Source: Clostridia bacterium
Lineage (GTDB): Bacteria; Bacillota; Clostridia; Acetivibrionales; JAFADI01
Assembly: GCA_026418695.1 (NCBI GenBank)
Contig: JAOAAU010000086.1
Coordinates: 1-64,000, forward strand
Length of the DNA stretch: 64,000 nucleotides
Direction: 5' to 3'
Shown: piece by piece, positions 28,610 to 37,376 of the stretch
Numbering within the stretch: the stretch's first letter is position 1
Layout: each line of letters starts with the position of its first letter
Program-made: the position numbers and the translations under genes
Notes under the pieces: generated by a model
The model's input: the letters and a program-made list of their open reading frames with translations, nothing else
Database searches by the model: none
What the model was told of the DNA's origin: nothing

Positions 28610-29128
28610 TTAGAATTTTACGATAGATTCAACCTTATAACCCTTCAGCTTATCTCTTCCATTCAAGAAAGACAGTTCGATAAAGTAAACAATTCCAACG
28701 ACTTCGCCACCCAACTGTTCAATCAGCTTGATATTGGATTCGGTAGTTCCGCCGGTTGCAAGCAAATCATCGATAATAACAACTTTCTGTCCCGGCTTTA
28801 CCGCATCCTCATGCATTTGAAGAACGTCGGTACCGTATTCCAATTGATATTCAACGCTGATGGTCTTATAAGGCAGCTTTCCTTTTTTTCGAATGGGAAT
28901 AAAGCCTTTTCCCAGCATGTAAGCCAATGGCGTACCAAATATAAAGCCTCTGGATTCCGGTCCGACAACAAGATCAAAGTCTCCCATGGCACTGATTTTT
29001 TCCTTCATTTGCTCCAGGGTTGTCTTTAATGCTTCCGCATCTTGAAGTACCGTCGTAATATCGATAAAGTCGATTCCTTCCTTTGGAAAATCCATAACAT
29101 GTCTGAGTTTTGCTTTTAAGTCCATCAT
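28610..29128 (-). CDS. apt: Adenine phosphoribosyltransferase
   Basis: Salvages adenine to AMP using PRPP. 172 residues. The PRPP-binding motif VVIIDDLLATGGTT is at about 119-132, GPESRGFIFG is at about 57, and the flexible loop region contains RKKGKLPYKTISVEY. Two consecutive ATG codons follow GGAGG; the second (MDLKAKLRHV) has the better spacing. It lies between recJ (52 bp upstream) and relA, the common recJ-apt-relA order. Confidence 0.97.
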   Translation of the reverse strand: MMDLKAKLRHVMDFPKEGIDFIDITTVLQDAEALKTTLEQMKEKISAMGDFDLVVGPESRGFIFGTPLAYMLGKGFIPIRKKGKLPYKTISVEYQLEYGTDVLQMHEDAVKPGQKVVIIDDLLATGGTTESNIKLIEQLGGEVVGIVYFIELSFLNGRDKLKGYKVESIVKF

Positions 29129-29179
29129 ACTGCCTCCTAAAAAATATTGTAATATGCATCAGATATACACTGACAGGTT

Positions 29180-31336
29180 TCAGCCTGTTTTGTTCTTGTA
29201 GGATTGGAGCTTCATAAACCGTGAAGAATGTTCCAGGTTTTTTTTGACAGCTACATTTTGCAGCGTAATATTCAAGCCATCTGTTCCAAAGGGAATTACG
29301 CGCATTAAACCTAATTCGTCAAAAATTTCAAATATTCTTTTCAGCTTGAAATAATTTAATTTGCTGTTTTCTATCTTAGACACTTTTCGCGAGAAGGCAA
29401 ACAGGTCCTGGATCACCAAGCTGCCATCCACACTGTTTTTCCTGATCATTTGAAATACAGCGGCCATATCCTCCCGATCCGGAATGATGTGATCCAGCTG
29501 CACTTGAAAATCCTTGAAGGATTGATTCCTAACCTTGTAAATTAAATCATCATACTTATTATCATCGTTTAAGCTCAGAAAATCAATAGATTTGTCTAAA
29601 CTATAAAAAAAATTGTTGCTGTCGTTGAGTTCCCGAATACTCCGTAAATCCTTCAAGTTGAGCTGAATACGTTCATTGGAATTCCAACTGTTGATTTCGA
29701 GCATACTGACAACATCGATCTTGTCATCAAGATTGATTTGCCCTGCCAAGCTCCCCATATTGAACCCAATGGCTTCTACGAACATTCCCTCGTCTTCCAA
29801 AAGAAGTTTTAAGTGCTTTTCTTCTCCGACTTTCTTTATGCTTTTAATTTTCAAGTTTTGATACAGGAATACTGGCGAAGGGTTTGCCGCGCCAAACGGA
29901 GCAAGAAGTTCCAATTGCCTTATGGCATCAATCCTGAGATCTTCCTTGCTGACAGCAATATCGATTTTCAGTTTTGGAATCAGCTTTTCTTCCGTCAATG
30001 AAATATCCGCATACTGATTAATCAATTCCTTGAGGGCATCGATGTTTTCTTGTTTTATCGTCACGCCTGCCGCCTGTTCATGCCCGCCATAGGCTTCAAT
30101 TACAGATTCGCAGTGTTTAAGAGCAGAAAAAACATCAAATCCTTCAATGCTTCTGCAGGATCCTTTTCCGATTCCGTTTTCATCCACAGAAATCATTACA
30201 CAAGGCCGGTAATATCTTTCTGTGATCTTTGCAGCTACAATTCCGATCACGCCATGATGCCATTCTCTGCCAGAAACCACAAATACTTTCGAACTCTTTA
30301 ATTTTTCATCTGCTTCTATGGTTGCAAGCACTTCTTCCAGAATCTTGGCTTCAATCTCCTGACGCTTTTTGTTGTCTTCGCTCAAATCGCAGAATATCTC
30401 GACTGCTCGGTCATAACTTCGCGTTGTGAACAGTTCAACCGCCCGTTTGGCATGCCCCATCCGACCGGCAGCATTGACTCTCGGAGCAATTACAAAACTG
30501 ATCCCCCAGGATGAAAGCGGCTTTTCCATTAACCCACAGTTTTCCATGAGTACCTTTAGACCCACACATGTCGTATTCTTTATCTTTTGCAGTCCATGCC
30601 TTGCAAGAATCCTGTTTTCCCCCAGAAGAGAGACAACATCTGAAATCGTTCCTACGGCCACCAGGTCCAGATACTTTTCATAAGCTCCATCCAATCCCAT
30701 CTTTATACAAATCGCATGGATCAGTTTGTAAACCACCCCTACCCCCGCAAGCTCCTTAAAGGGATAACGGCTGTCATGTCTGCAAGGGTTGATCACGGCA
30801 TAAGCTGAAGGCAGTTTCTCCTGGCATTCATGATGGTCCGTAACGATAACCTCCATCCCTAACTGATGTATATAATCTATTTCTTCAAACGCAGTTGTTC
30901 CACAATCAACCGTAATGATTAAGGATGTTCCCGCTGCTTTTATTCGGTCGACGCCTTTTCTAGACAGTCCGTAACCCTCTTCAAAACGGTCAGGAATATA
31001 ATACTCGACATCGGCGCCGCATTCTCTTAAGAAATCATATATAACAGCCGTACTCGTTACTCCATCCACGTCATAATCCCCATAGACTGTTATTTTTTCA
31101 TCTTTTTGAATTCCTCGGATGATTCTTTCGACAGCCATCTCCATATCATTAAATAAAAATGGATCATGAAGCAGCTTCATATCCGGATTCAAAAATTCCA
31201 GAATTTCTTCTTTATTTTCGATCCCGCGGCTGGCAAAAATTTTCGCTAAAAGAGCCGGAATCCCTGCTTTTTTTATGATCTGATCTACACTTTCACCTGA
31301 ATAAGTTCCTTGAGCCCAAATTCTATCCTTTATCAT
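29180..31336 (-). CDS. recJ: Single-stranded-DNA-specific exonuclease RecJ
   Basis: 5'-to-3' ssDNA exonuclease for recombination and mismatch repair. The 718 residues include the DHH phosphodiesterase motifs YGDYDVDGVTS (around 82), ITVDCG, VTDHHE (around 161) and NPCRHDSRYPF. DHHA1 has GGHEQAAG near residue 420, then the OB domain and a Firmicutes-type C-terminal extension. It opens the recJ-apt-relA run. Confidence 0.95.
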   Translation of the reverse strand: MIKDRIWAQGTYSGESVDQIIKKAGIPALLAKIFASRGIENKEEILEFLNPDMKLLHDPFLFNDMEMAVERIIRGIQKDEKITVYGDYDVDGVTSTAVIYDFLRECGADVEYYIPDRFEEGYGLSRKGVDRIKAAGTSLIITVDCGTTAFEEIDYIHQLGMEVIVTDHHECQEKLPSAYAVINPCRHDSRYPFKELAGVGVVYKLIHAICIKMGLDGAYEKYLDLVAVGTISDVVSLLGENRILARHGLQKIKNTTCVGLKVLMENCGLMEKPLSSWGISFVIAPRVNAAGRMGHAKRAVELFTTRSYDRAVEIFCDLSEDNKKRQEIEAKILEEVLATIEADEKLKSSKVFVVSGREWHHGVIGIVAAKITERYYRPCVMISVDENGIGKGSCRSIEGFDVFSALKHCESVIEAYGGHEQAAGVTIKQENIDALKELINQYADISLTEEKLIPKLKIDIAVSKEDLRIDAIRQLELLAPFGAANPSPVFLYQNLKIKSIKKVGEEKHLKLLLEDEGMFVEAIGFNMGSLAGQINLDDKIDVVSMLEINSWNSNERIQLNLKDLRSIRELNDSNNFFYSLDKSIDFLSLNDDNKYDDLIYKVRNQSFKDFQVQLDHIIPDREDMAAVFQMIRKNSVDGSLVIQDLFAFSRKVSKIENSKLNYFKLKRIFEIFDELGLMRVIPFGTDGLNITLQNVAVKKNLEHSSRFMKLQSYKNKTG

Positions 31337-31457
31337 TGGTTCCTCTCTTCAATACTGAACGCGATAAAGCTTTTACATCGCGGTTCAATTTCCTTAATTT
31401 CTTATCGTGAAAATATAGTTTATCGTTGTAAAATCATTTTCACGATTTATATAGATA

Positions 31458-32492
31458 TTATGATGACAGCTTTGCAATCAGAAGTTCTGCTGCCAGCCGA
31501 TCCTGCAGCTTGCCGGTTTTTATCGCCAGATCATATTCCAGGCTCTCCTGGATGGCATTCTTTAAGTCTTGAATTGTAAATCCTCGGGATTGTTTCACAA
31601 CTTTTCCTGCTGCGTAGGGAGTGATACCGATTTTCGATGCTGCTTGATCGGAATTGACTCCCTCACTCATCAGTACTTTCATTTGTAGTACATGTCGGAA
31701 GTGGCGATTAATCATATAAAGGATCTTTTGCATCGGTTCCTTCATCACCACCATGTCATCCAGCAGCTTTAGAGCCTTTACACGGTCCTTTTCAGCGATT
31801 GCATCCGTAAGATCAAAAATTCTTGTCTTAATGGACCGGATACAAACCTTTTCAATATCATCCTGATTGATTTTCGCTCGATCTCCCACAAATAAAACCA
31901 GTTTGTTGATTTCCGTCAATATTTCATTCATTCCCTGCTCGCTGTTATCTACCAGAAGCGAGGCCGTCAAAGGATCCATCTGTTTTTTTTGAGCTGTAAC
32001 CACTTTAACCACCCATTTTACAAGCTCTGGAGGTTTTTGAAAAGCAAACTCAACGATTAAGCCATTTTTCTTGATAGCATCGACCAGCTTAACCCTTTTA
32101 TCAATTTCCTCTTCATAAAACACTAGACAGATGTGCTCCGGCAAACTCTGAACATACTCCAGAAGGTCATCACTTTTTGGTTTTCCCTTTTTATCTTCCG
32201 ACGCAGCTTTGCTCTTCCCTTTAAACGCACCAGAATTTCTAATGATTACAAGCCTTTTTTCAGAAAAAACCGGAAGGGTTTCGCAAGCATCTAAAATTTT
32301 ACCCGGCTCCATTTTTCCTTCCAGAACCGTTTTGTTCAGTGTTTTCATTCCCTCATCGGGAATCAGCCTTTTTTCAATAGTTTCCAGATAGTACTTTTTT
32401 AAATACTCCTCAGGACCGTAGAAAAGGTACAGGTTAGCCAGTTTATTGTCTTTTATTTGATTTTTCAATAGGTCTATGCTCATTGGATTCAT
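31458..32492 (-). CDS. holA: DNA polymerase III subunit delta
   Basis: Clamp-loader subunit that opens the beta clamp. 344 residues with LANLYLFYGPEEYL (the delta-type pseudo-Walker region) at the N-terminus, VIIRNSGAF, and the C-terminal helical collar with NRHFRHVLQMKVL and LEYDLAIKTGKLQDR. It begins four bases after comEC ends, the conserved comEC-holA arrangement. The rpsT gene often found next to holA is not here. Confidence 0.93.
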   Translation of the reverse strand: MNPMSIDLLKNQIKDNKLANLYLFYGPEEYLKKYYLETIEKRLIPDEGMKTLNKTVLEGKMEPGKILDACETLPVFSEKRLVIIRNSGAFKGKSKAASEDKKGKPKSDDLLEYVQSLPEHICLVFYEEEIDKRVKLVDAIKKNGLIVEFAFQKPPELVKWVVKVVTAQKKQMDPLTASLLVDNSEQGMNEILTEINKLVLFVGDRAKINQDDIEKVCIRSIKTRIFDLTDAIAEKDRVKALKLLDDMVVMKEPMQKILYMINRHFRHVLQMKVLMSEGVNSDQAASKIGITPYAAGKVVKQSRGFTIQDLKNAIQESLEYDLAIKTGKLQDRLAAELLIAKLSS

Positions 32493-32495
32493 CCT

Positions 32496-34847
32496 TTATT
32501 CGTTAACTGTTGTACTAAACTTAATTTGTTTGCCATTTGTTCTCATTAAAATCGCACCATTTTGGTCCGTACGCAAAAGATGCGCACCAAGTTTATGAAT
32601 CCTATCTATCACCTTCTCAGAAGGATGCCCGAAGTTATTCTTCCCCACACTGATTACAGCGGCTTGTGGTTCAACAGCTTTTAGAAAGTCCTCTCCGCTT
32701 GAAGTGATGGAACCGTGGTGCGCTACCTTCAAAACATCGGATTTGACTTCAGCGTTTTCCGACAATAATTGATTTTCTACATCCTGCTCCATATCTCCCG
32801 TGAACAGGACAGATATGTTTTGATATTTCAATTTTAGCACTAAGGAATTATTATTTAAAGTTGAATTTGAAACCACTTTTTCCTTTTCGGGATAGAGGAC
32901 CTTAAAAAAGATTTGGTCATCTACTTTTATTACATCTCCTTTTGTACAGGACAATGTATCAATTCCATGTTCTCTTGCAATCAGCTTCAGTTCCTTAAAG
33001 CTGTTCTCAGGGTCTTCTGAAGTTACCAGGGCTTGAGCTCCAAGCTCTTTCAAAACGGGTTTCAGTCCCTGAATGTGGTCATCATGCGCGTGGGTAGCCA
33101 CCACCATGTCCAACTTGGATATGCCATAATCTAAAAGGAATGGTATCACCACCATTTCTCCAACATTGGGAGCGGCTTTATCTTTAGAACTGCTCCCTCC
33201 GCCGTCAATCAGGATGTTCTTACCCGAGGGGGTTCTAATCAGAGATGCATCTCCCTGACCCACATCCAAAAAAACGACTTGCAAATCCTTTGGAACAATG
33301 AAATTCAGTATTAATAAAACTACAACCAGTGTTGCAGCTGTAATATAAATCCCCGGATTTACCTTCATCTGCTTTAGCTTATCTTTTTTCAACCATCCCA
33401 GGAAGGCTGCATAATATACGATGATGACAGCCAGCGATGGCGTGATCACCAGTAAAACTGCATACGGTATGGATGCGGACATTTTTGTGACAAATAGAAT
33501 GAACGTTAAAAAGGCACAATTCACGTAGCCAATCCATTGGGAAAGGATTAGACTGAACTGACCCAAAATCGCCATGGCAAACCCAAGAATGCTGACAACT
33601 TCTACAATTGGAACAACAACCAGATTGGATAACAGAGAAATCAATGAAATTTTGTTAAAGTAAAAAGCTGTGATTGGAATCGTCCCAATCTGGGATGCCA
33701 TAGTGACTGCGATGACATCTGCCAATAAACCAGGAATCCATCGAAGATTCATCATGGATTTTAATGGCTTATAGAATAGGATGATGGATAATGTTGCGGC
33801 AAAGGAAAGCTGAAATCCAACATCAAAAAGGCTTTGAGGATTAAATATCAGTAAGATGAGCGCTGCAAAAGCAATACTGGTCATCACGTCAGCTTCACGT
33901 CTTATCATCTTTGCTGCTAAAAGTACAATGGCCATAATCACTGCTCTTAAAATGGATGGTGAAAAACCGGTAACAAATACAAACATTATCAATATAAGAA
34001 TAATCATTGGGTTTGCGATACTTTCCCTCATCCTTAGTTTTTTCAATATAAAAAACAGAGGAAATACGATAAAGGCTACATTCATACCGGAAGCTGCCAT
34101 GATATGCGTTAGCCCCGCATCGCTGAAACTCTCTTTAGTTTCCTCAGTGAGACCTTCCCTATATCCAATCAGCATACCATTCAATAATCCAGCCTGTTCA
34201 GCAGGCAAACTCTTGCTGATTACCGACACAATTCTATTTCTAATCTGAATGCCCACTTCAACAATTATATTGGATTTTTTGCTCTCTTGTACTTGTACTT
34301 GATCCCCCATAGCAAACATGGTTGCTGAAATACCGGATCTTGAAAGGTATTTCCGATAATCAAATCCACCCGGATTTCTCTGCCCTTTGGGCTCCTTCAA
34401 TTGTCCTTGAACGGTTAGGCTGGTACCATATCCATAGATTGAAGCTTCCTTATTATTTAGAGTTGATAAAAGAATCTTTCCATTTACTTTTTTATTAATT
34501 CCCTCAAAAACAATTTCTTCGGTTTTAAAAACATAGTTAATCTTAATGCTTCTGATGTCCGGTTCAGAATCGATAGACCCATGAAGTACCACGTCTTTTC
34601 CATAATAGTTTTCGAACTTCTGAATGTTCACATTCCTCATAACCAGGTATTCGCAACCACCCGCCGTAAACACGGCAATCATAATTATAAACAAGGTCAA
34701 TTTGTCTGGTATATGTTTTTTAATTGCAAATATTGCAAAAAGCAAGAATACACCCAATAAGGCGATCAACCCGAAAGAAGGGAAAATATAAGCAAAAATA
34801 ATCCCCGTTAAAAAAGCTATCGTACAATTTACCAGCGGTCTTTTCAT
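32496..34847 (-). CDS. comEC: DNA internalization channel protein ComEC/Rec2
   Basis: Membrane channel thought to carry transforming single-stranded DNA across the cytoplasmic membrane. The 783 residues include an N-terminal hydrophobic region, an OB-like extracytoplasmic part, and the Competence domain with multiple spans (about 220-500) holding HIMAASGMNVAF. The C-terminal metallo-beta-lactamase-like domain has DVGQGDASLI, VATHAHDDHI, TGDMEQD and VAHHGS. The metal motifs are intact, so nuclease activity is possible. comEA is not adjacent. Confidence 0.95.
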   Translation of the reverse strand: MKRPLVNCTIAFLTGIIFAYIFPSFGLIALLGVFLLFAIFAIKKHIPDKLTLFIIMIAVFTAGGCEYLVMRNVNIQKFENYYGKDVVLHGSIDSEPDIRSIKINYVFKTEEIVFEGINKKVNGKILLSTLNNKEASIYGYGTSLTVQGQLKEPKGQRNPGGFDYRKYLSRSGISATMFAMGDQVQVQESKKSNIIVEVGIQIRNRIVSVISKSLPAEQAGLLNGMLIGYREGLTEETKESFSDAGLTHIMAASGMNVAFIVFPLFFILKKLRMRESIANPMIILILIMFVFVTGFSPSILRAVIMAIVLLAAKMIRREADVMTSIAFAALILLIFNPQSLFDVGFQLSFAATLSIILFYKPLKSMMNLRWIPGLLADVIAVTMASQIGTIPITAFYFNKISLISLLSNLVVVPIVEVVSILGFAMAILGQFSLILSQWIGYVNCAFLTFILFVTKMSASIPYAVLLVITPSLAVIIVYYAAFLGWLKKDKLKQMKVNPGIYITAATLVVVLLILNFIVPKDLQVVFLDVGQGDASLIRTPSGKNILIDGGGSSSKDKAAPNVGEMVVIPFLLDYGISKLDMVVATHAHDDHIQGLKPVLKELGAQALVTSEDPENSFKELKLIAREHGIDTLSCTKGDVIKVDDQIFFKVLYPEKEKVVSNSTLNNNSLVLKLKYQNISVLFTGDMEQDVENQLLSENAEVKSDVLKVAHHGSITSSGEDFLKAVEPQAAVISVGKNNFGHPSEKVIDRIHKLGAHLLRTDQNGAILMRTNGKQIKFSTTVNE

Positions 34848-34894
34848 TCTGTCACCTGCACGTCCCCAAAACTAACTATATAAAAATTACGAAC

Positions 34895-34924
34895 AAAAAG
34901 CGCCCCATCATTTGAGGGGCGCTT
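34895..34924 (-). terminator. Terminator after the SH3-NlpC/P60 gene
   Basis: AAGCGCCCC and GGGGCGCTT pair around an ATCATTTGA loop, with TTTTTG after it on the minus strand. It lies 13 bp after the hydrolase stop and isolates it from comEC. Confidence 0.88.
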
Positions 34925-34937
34925 AAACTTGAGAATT

Positions 34938-35915
34938 TTACTTTAGTACTCTTCTTGCTGTCATATACGCATTTTCATAAAAGCCTTCTGATAAATCACT
35001 AATCACAACTCTCTTTGAATTTCTACCGGAGGATGCATGAATGAATTTTCCATCTCCGATATAAATGCCTACATGGCAGATATAATTGCGTCCACCATTG
35101 GTATCAAAGAAAACAAGATCACCGGCTTTTAATTCTGACTTACTGATTTTCTTGCCTTGTCCAGCTTGACTTGCTGCTACTCTTTCCAAATCAATTCCAA
35201 AGTGATCAAATACATAAGACGTAAATCCTGAACAATCAAACCCCTTGGGTGAGGAACCGCCATAAACGTACTTTACACCTAAATATTTCTTCGCATACTC
35301 AACTAATTCCTGAGCTTTGCCAGAGTCATCGGTTTTATTATCGTCTTCAGTCTTAGGTGCTTCTTCCTTTGGAGCCTCTATCTTAGGAGTCTCAACAGTT
35401 TCTTTTTTGGGCGTTCTTTCAATGGCGCCTCTGGAAACACTAACTGGTTTCCCTGAAACAAATTCTTGCTTCACCCAACCTGTTTCGTTTGCAGAAGTTT
35501 TGATTTTGACCCATTCTCCAGAACCCTCAATCAGGCTTACGCTTTCACCTTTATCAAGTTTTTTGATTACTTTGGCGGACAAATTCGGGTTGCTTCTTAG
35601 ATTGACATCCTCAGCAAGAATCTTACCTTTTCCTGCTGCTTCGCTTTTTACCGATACAAACTGAGTAGAAATCCATCCCTTTTTGTTTTTGACGCTGACA
35701 TTATACCAGCCATCATCCTCACTGAGGATACTGACTTCCGTACCTTTATCCACTTTTGTAACAATTGATGCGGAAGTACTTGGTTTGGCACGAAGATTGA
35801 CGTCGTCTCCGTTTACCACTGCAGTTTTTGACTCTGCATAGGCAAAACCGGTTAAAAGAGACAGAGTTAAGATTAGCATGGCAACGCTCAACAACAGTTT
35901 TCCATATCTGGACAT
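34938..35915 (-). CDS. Secreted SH3-NlpC/P60 cell-wall endopeptidase
   Basis: 325 residues: a signal peptide at about 1-27 (hydrophobic, ending FAYA-ES), two bacterial SH3 domains (about 30-92 and 95-155) each with DVNLRAKPS- or DVNLRSNPN-type starts, a Lys/Glu/Pro linker, and a C-terminal NlpC/P60 domain. The domain has the catalytic Cys in FDCSGFTSYVF and the His in ICHVGIYIGDG. It should cut peptide cross-bridges in peptidoglycan outside the cell. A c-di-AMP riboswitch lies directly upstream, linking wall turnover to osmotic and wall stress signalling. Confidence 0.93.
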   Translation of the reverse strand: MSRYGKLLLSVAMLILTLSLLTGFAYAESKTAVVNGDDVNLRAKPSTSASIVTKVDKGTEVSILSEDDGWYNVSVKNKKGWISTQFVSVKSEAAGKGKILAEDVNLRSNPNLSAKVIKKLDKGESVSLIEGSGEWVKIKTSANETGWVKQEFVSGKPVSVSRGAIERTPKKETVETPKIEAPKEEAPKTEDDNKTDDSGKAQELVEYAKKYLGVKYVYGGSSPKGFDCSGFTSYVFDHFGIDLERVAASQAGQGKKISKSELKAGDLVFFDTNGGRNYICHVGIYIGDGKFIHASSGRNSKRVVISDLSEGFYENAYMTARRVLK

Positions 35916-35932
35916 GTGAAACCTCCTATTTC

Positions 35933-36125
35933 TAGCTTCCGAAGTTAGCTGACGGGTTCGGGTAATAGGATCACCCCTACCTCACTAGATGTTAGAAGTG
36001 GGAAGTGAGATGCGAGAAATAAGAATAAATTTCTTATATCAAACAAATCAAATCTGTTCTAGCCTCTAGATCGGATTAACCCCATGTGTTTGGTTCCTCC
36101 GTACTCCTTTTGCAAGGAGATTCAG
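35933..36125 (-). promoter_or_regulatory. c-di-AMP (ydaO-yuaA) riboswitch
   Basis: On the minus strand the leader contains GGAGGAACC, ATGGGGTTAATCC, GTAGGGGTGATCC and CCGAACCCGTCAGCTAAC in the order and spacing of the ydaO-yuaA aptamer, about 190 nt in all. Binding of c-di-AMP usually lowers expression of wall hydrolases and K+ or osmolyte transporters. The aptamer ends only about 13 bases before the AGGAGG of the SH3-NlpC/P60 gene, leaving no room for a separate terminator. The 280 bp from 36126 to 36408 hold only AT-rich promoter-type sequence. Confidence 0.93.
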
Positions 36126-36408
36126 CTATGAATTTTGTCATGTTACTGATATTATATCCATCCACTTTTGGTTTGTCAAACCTGAAAAGGCATATTTTCC
36201 TAAGTTTTTTGGTACAAGACCCTTAAAAATCAGTTTTTTCGCTAATTTACCTATTTTTATTCCCGATCCCATCATTTCCTAGGATAGGTTTTGGCAGGTT
36301 CTTTTTCTGCATTTGATATACAGTATATTACAATTATATCATGTTCACGAAGAAATTTACATAATATTTAGTACTTTTTTTGACTTTTGTTTCCTGGCTA
36401 TGTTTTGC

Positions 36409-36933
36409 TTATATGCTTTTTTGCATAATGAGTACATTTTGCTGACGGTTTTGGAGTTTCAGGTGATTTTCTATCCGTCGTAATTCGATGAAATGATGTT
36501 TGTTCCAAAAGGATCTTCCCTGGATGTTTTCCTCTATCACAGCCAGATAAACATTTCGGATGTTGGATTTTTCTTTAAGAAAACTGATCAAAAGGCTGAC
36601 GGCGGCGCTCCCATACCCTTTTTTTTGATGCTGAGGGTCAATAACGATGGAACTGATCCAGGCGGATTGTTTGTTTTCGTACTCAAAGCGCCCCTTTAAA
36701 ATCCCAATCATCTTCTTTTCTTTACAAAGGTAAACTCCCACGAAGAACTCATTGCTGCAAATCGCGACTTCAGCATATTTCCGGGTCAGTACATCGAGAG
36801 AGATCGGGTTATCAATTCCAGTAGCAAACCTGAAATCGTCTACTTTGTTGTACCACTTCAGAATCAGCGGTAAATGTTCAATTTTGATATCTTCAAAAAA
36901 AACCGTGTCATTGCATATGTTTAAAGAAAACAT
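36409..36933 (-). CDS. GNAT-family N-acetyltransferase
   Basis: 174 residues of the Gcn5-related acetyltransferase fold. ISSIVIDPQHQKKGYGSAAVSLL (about 91-113) contains the acetyl-CoA pyrophosphate loop (Q/R-x-x-G-x-G/A), and VYLAVIEENIQGRSFWNKHHFIE is the RimJ/RimL-type C-terminal part. AGGAGG precedes the ATG. It stands alone. The acetylated substrate (protein N-terminus, antibiotic or metabolite) cannot be told from sequence. Confidence 0.82.
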   Translation of the reverse strand: MFSLNICNDTVFFEDIKIEHLPLILKWYNKVDDFRFATGIDNPISLDVLTRKYAEVAICSNEFFVGVYLCKEKKMIGILKGRFEYENKQSAWISSIVIDPQHQKKGYGSAAVSLLISFLKEKSNIRNVYLAVIEENIQGRSFWNKHHFIELRRIENHLKLQNRQQNVLIMQKSI

Positions 36934-37092
36934 AGGTCCTCCTCAAAATACTCTTGACCCTTCAATTTAAATTATTCGTTATATTCAAGGAAAATCCTCT
37001 AATTTCTTATTAAAATACCATTAAATACTTGAGTAATTTCGATTTTTTTTCACACAATAAGAATTACCACACAGTTAAGGAGGTGATTCAAA

Positions 37093-37299
37093 GTGGCCAA
37101 CAACAATAATAATAGAAAGCTCGTTCCGGAAGCACAGGGTGCTCTTGACAAAATGAAGTATGAAATCGCTTCTCAGGTTGGTGTTAACCTGAAGCAGGGA
37201 TATAATGGTGATTTGGCAGCGCGTGATGCTGGTAAGGTTGGCGGCAACATTACAAGAAGACTAATTCAAATGGCAGAATCACAGTTGGCAGGAAAGTAA
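37093..37299 (+). CDS. Alpha/beta-type small acid-soluble spore protein
   Basis: 68 residues starting at GTG, with AAGGAGGTGA ten bases upstream. It is a DNA-coating protein of the dormant spore that protects DNA from UV and heat and is degraded at germination. It has LVPEAQGALDKMKYEIA, whose KYEIAS resembles the GPR protease cleavage site, and NGDLAARDAGKVGGNITRRLI, the conserved second block. Expression should depend on the forespore factor sigma-G; the region before it (CACAATA about 45 bp upstream) is compatible but not convincing. It is monocistronic with a terminator. Confidence 0.96.
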   Translation: MANNNNNRKLVPEAQGALDKMKYEIASQVGVNLKQGYNGDLAARDAGKVGGNITRRLIQMAESQLAGK

Positions 37300-37313
37300 T
37301 TTATAAATAAAAT

Positions 37314-37350
37314 AAAGGTCATGTACACATGTGTACATGACCTTTTTATT
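37314..37350. terminator. Bidirectional terminator between the SASP gene and pfkA
   Basis: AAAGGTCATGTACAC and GTGTACATGACCTTT form a long perfect stem followed by TTTTATTT on the plus strand, with A-rich sequence on the other side. The two genes converge on it, so it can serve both. Confidence 0.88.
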
Positions 37351-37376
37351 TAACTCAGCGCCTGCCTACTTTGTTA

